NCBI GenBank assembly: GCA_019753405.1
Contig: JAIKLF010000005.1
Span: forward strand, 62,001 to 126,000
Reading direction: 5' to 3'
Origin: Murdochiella sp. Marseille-P8839
GTDB lineage: Bacteria > Bacillota > Clostridia > Tissierellales > Peptoniphilaceae
Length of the DNA: 64,000 nt
A program made the position numbers and the translations under genes. Positions within the stretch are counted from its first letter, which is position 1, and each line of letters starts with the position of its first letter. Positions 63,393 to 64,000 of the stretch are shown here, piece by piece. The notes below the pieces were generated by a model. The model did no database searches and was not told the origin of the DNA. It saw nothing but the letters and a program-made list of their open reading frames with translations.

Positions 63393-64000
63393 AGGATTTT
63401 TCCGAGGAACTGAAACGCGTGCCGGAATCGCCGGGTGTATATCTGATGCGCGATGCCCACAATGTCATTATTTATGTGGGAAAGGCCATTTCGCTGCGCC
63501 GGCGTGTGCGCTCCTATTTCACGCCCTCCTCCCATGGCAAGAGCCCAAAAGTGCTTGCCATGGTGGAGCACGTGGATCATTTTGAATACATCGTTGTGGA
63601 CAACGAGGTAGAAGCGCTGGTATTGGAATCCAATTTCATCAAACAGCACCGGCCGCATTACAACATTCTGCTTCGCGACGACAAGCAATATCCCTATATC
63701 TGTATTCCGCAGGAACGCTATCCGCGCCTTCTTAAAGTGCGGCAGGTAAAATCGGACGGCGCCAAATACTTCGGCCCGTTTCCGAATGCCTATGCCGTCA
63801 ATGACACCATCCGCCTTTTTCAGCGCCTTTTCGGTCTGCGCACTTGCCGTCTTGATTTTGACCGCGGCGCGCGCCTGAAAAGGCCTTGTCTCAATTATGA
63901 CTTAGGGCAGTGTCCGGCACCTTGTGTGGGCTTGGCGAACGAAGAAGACTACCTCGAACAAGTGCATCAGGTGGAAGAAGTGCTCAAGGGAAACGACCGG
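63389..64000 (+). CDS. uvrC: Excinuclease ABC subunit C, N-terminal part (cut by the window edge)
   Basis: The first 204 codons have the GIY-YIG nuclease domain (SPGVYLMRDAHNVIIYVGKA, LRRRVRSYF), the conserved NEVEALVLESNFIKQHRPHYN block and the cysteines of the following region (CLNYDLGQCPAPC). UvrC makes both incisions in nucleotide excision repair. The ATG overlaps the M24 peptidase stop. The frame is open at the right edge. Confidence 0.95.
   Translation, partial: MKDFSEELKRVPESPGVYLMRDAHNVIIYVGKAISLRRRVRSYFTPSSHGKSPKVLAMVEHVDHFEYIVVDNEVEALVLESNFIKQHRPHYNILLRDDKQYPYICIPQERYPRLLKVRQVKSDGAKYFGPFPNAYAVNDTIRLFQRLFGLRTCRLDFDRGARLKRPCLNYDLGQCPAPCVGLANEEDYLEQVHQVEEVLKGNDR

Overview
The window reads as one stretch of chromosome from an anaerobic, low-to-mid-GC Bacillota (Clostridia/Tissierellia-like) bacterium. 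Supporting signs are a 2[4Fe-4S] ferredoxin, rubredoxin, the redox repressor Rex, an apparently K+-dependent membrane pyrophosphatase, a RicT/YaaT homologue, a DarA-type c-di-AMP receptor, a large SRP RNA with an Alu-like domain, strong AGGAGG ribosome sites and consensus TTGACA/TATAAT promoters. The genus cannot be fixed from sequence alone. There are no rRNA genes, no recognisable insertion sequence and no CRISPR array.

Layout. 0-7 kb: nadE-tmk-darA-holB-ricT, then a ferredoxin and rsmI; holB is split by an in-frame amber codon. 7-13 kb: a secreted G5/3D-like cell-wall protein behind a structured leader, a TIGR00266 protein, then glmM-cca-degV. 13-20 kb: the proteostasis group tig-clpP-clpX-lon, engB, a glycosyltransferase. 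21-25 kb: a VTT membrane protein, an unusual 0.9 kb palindrome array, a PD-(D/E)XK-like protein, rubredoxin and an anti-sigma-type ATPase. 25-34 kb: typA, cardiolipin synthase, rex, an ABC-F ATPase, a degenerate GDPD-like membrane protein, and a cation symporter. 34-43 kb: a DnaJ-like protein, clpB, a 53-bp repeat array, asnA, a lipoprotein, an acetyltransferase, pepC. 43-49 kb: a second PD-(D/E)XK-like protein next to a second 53-bp array, tRNA-Ser, SRP RNA, and an ABC exporter with two FtsX-like permeases. 49-55 kb: a complete de novo pyrimidine operon from dihydroorotase onwards (pyrC-K-D-F-E-B-I, minus strand). 55-64 kb: alpha-amylase, RNase H, mscL, hppA, ychF, an M24 peptidase, and the start of uvrC.

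The conserved genes form ordinary housekeeping operons with ATGA overlaps. The unusual content lies mostly between genes. Array A (21791-22705) has 22 short palindromes (17 or 19 nt) joined by linkers that are always 25 nt. Arrays B and C share a 53-bp TTACGG...CCGTAA unit. The two paralogous nuclease-like genes each lie within about 250 bp of one of these arrays. Several other gene ends are followed by their own private short tandem repeat. The G5 gene leader folds on paper into a three-way junction plus a hairpin over the ribosome site, with GACCA in all three loops; it is a candidate cis-regulatory RNA. Two enzymes (NadE and the GDPD-like protein) appear to have lost catalytic residues of one domain.
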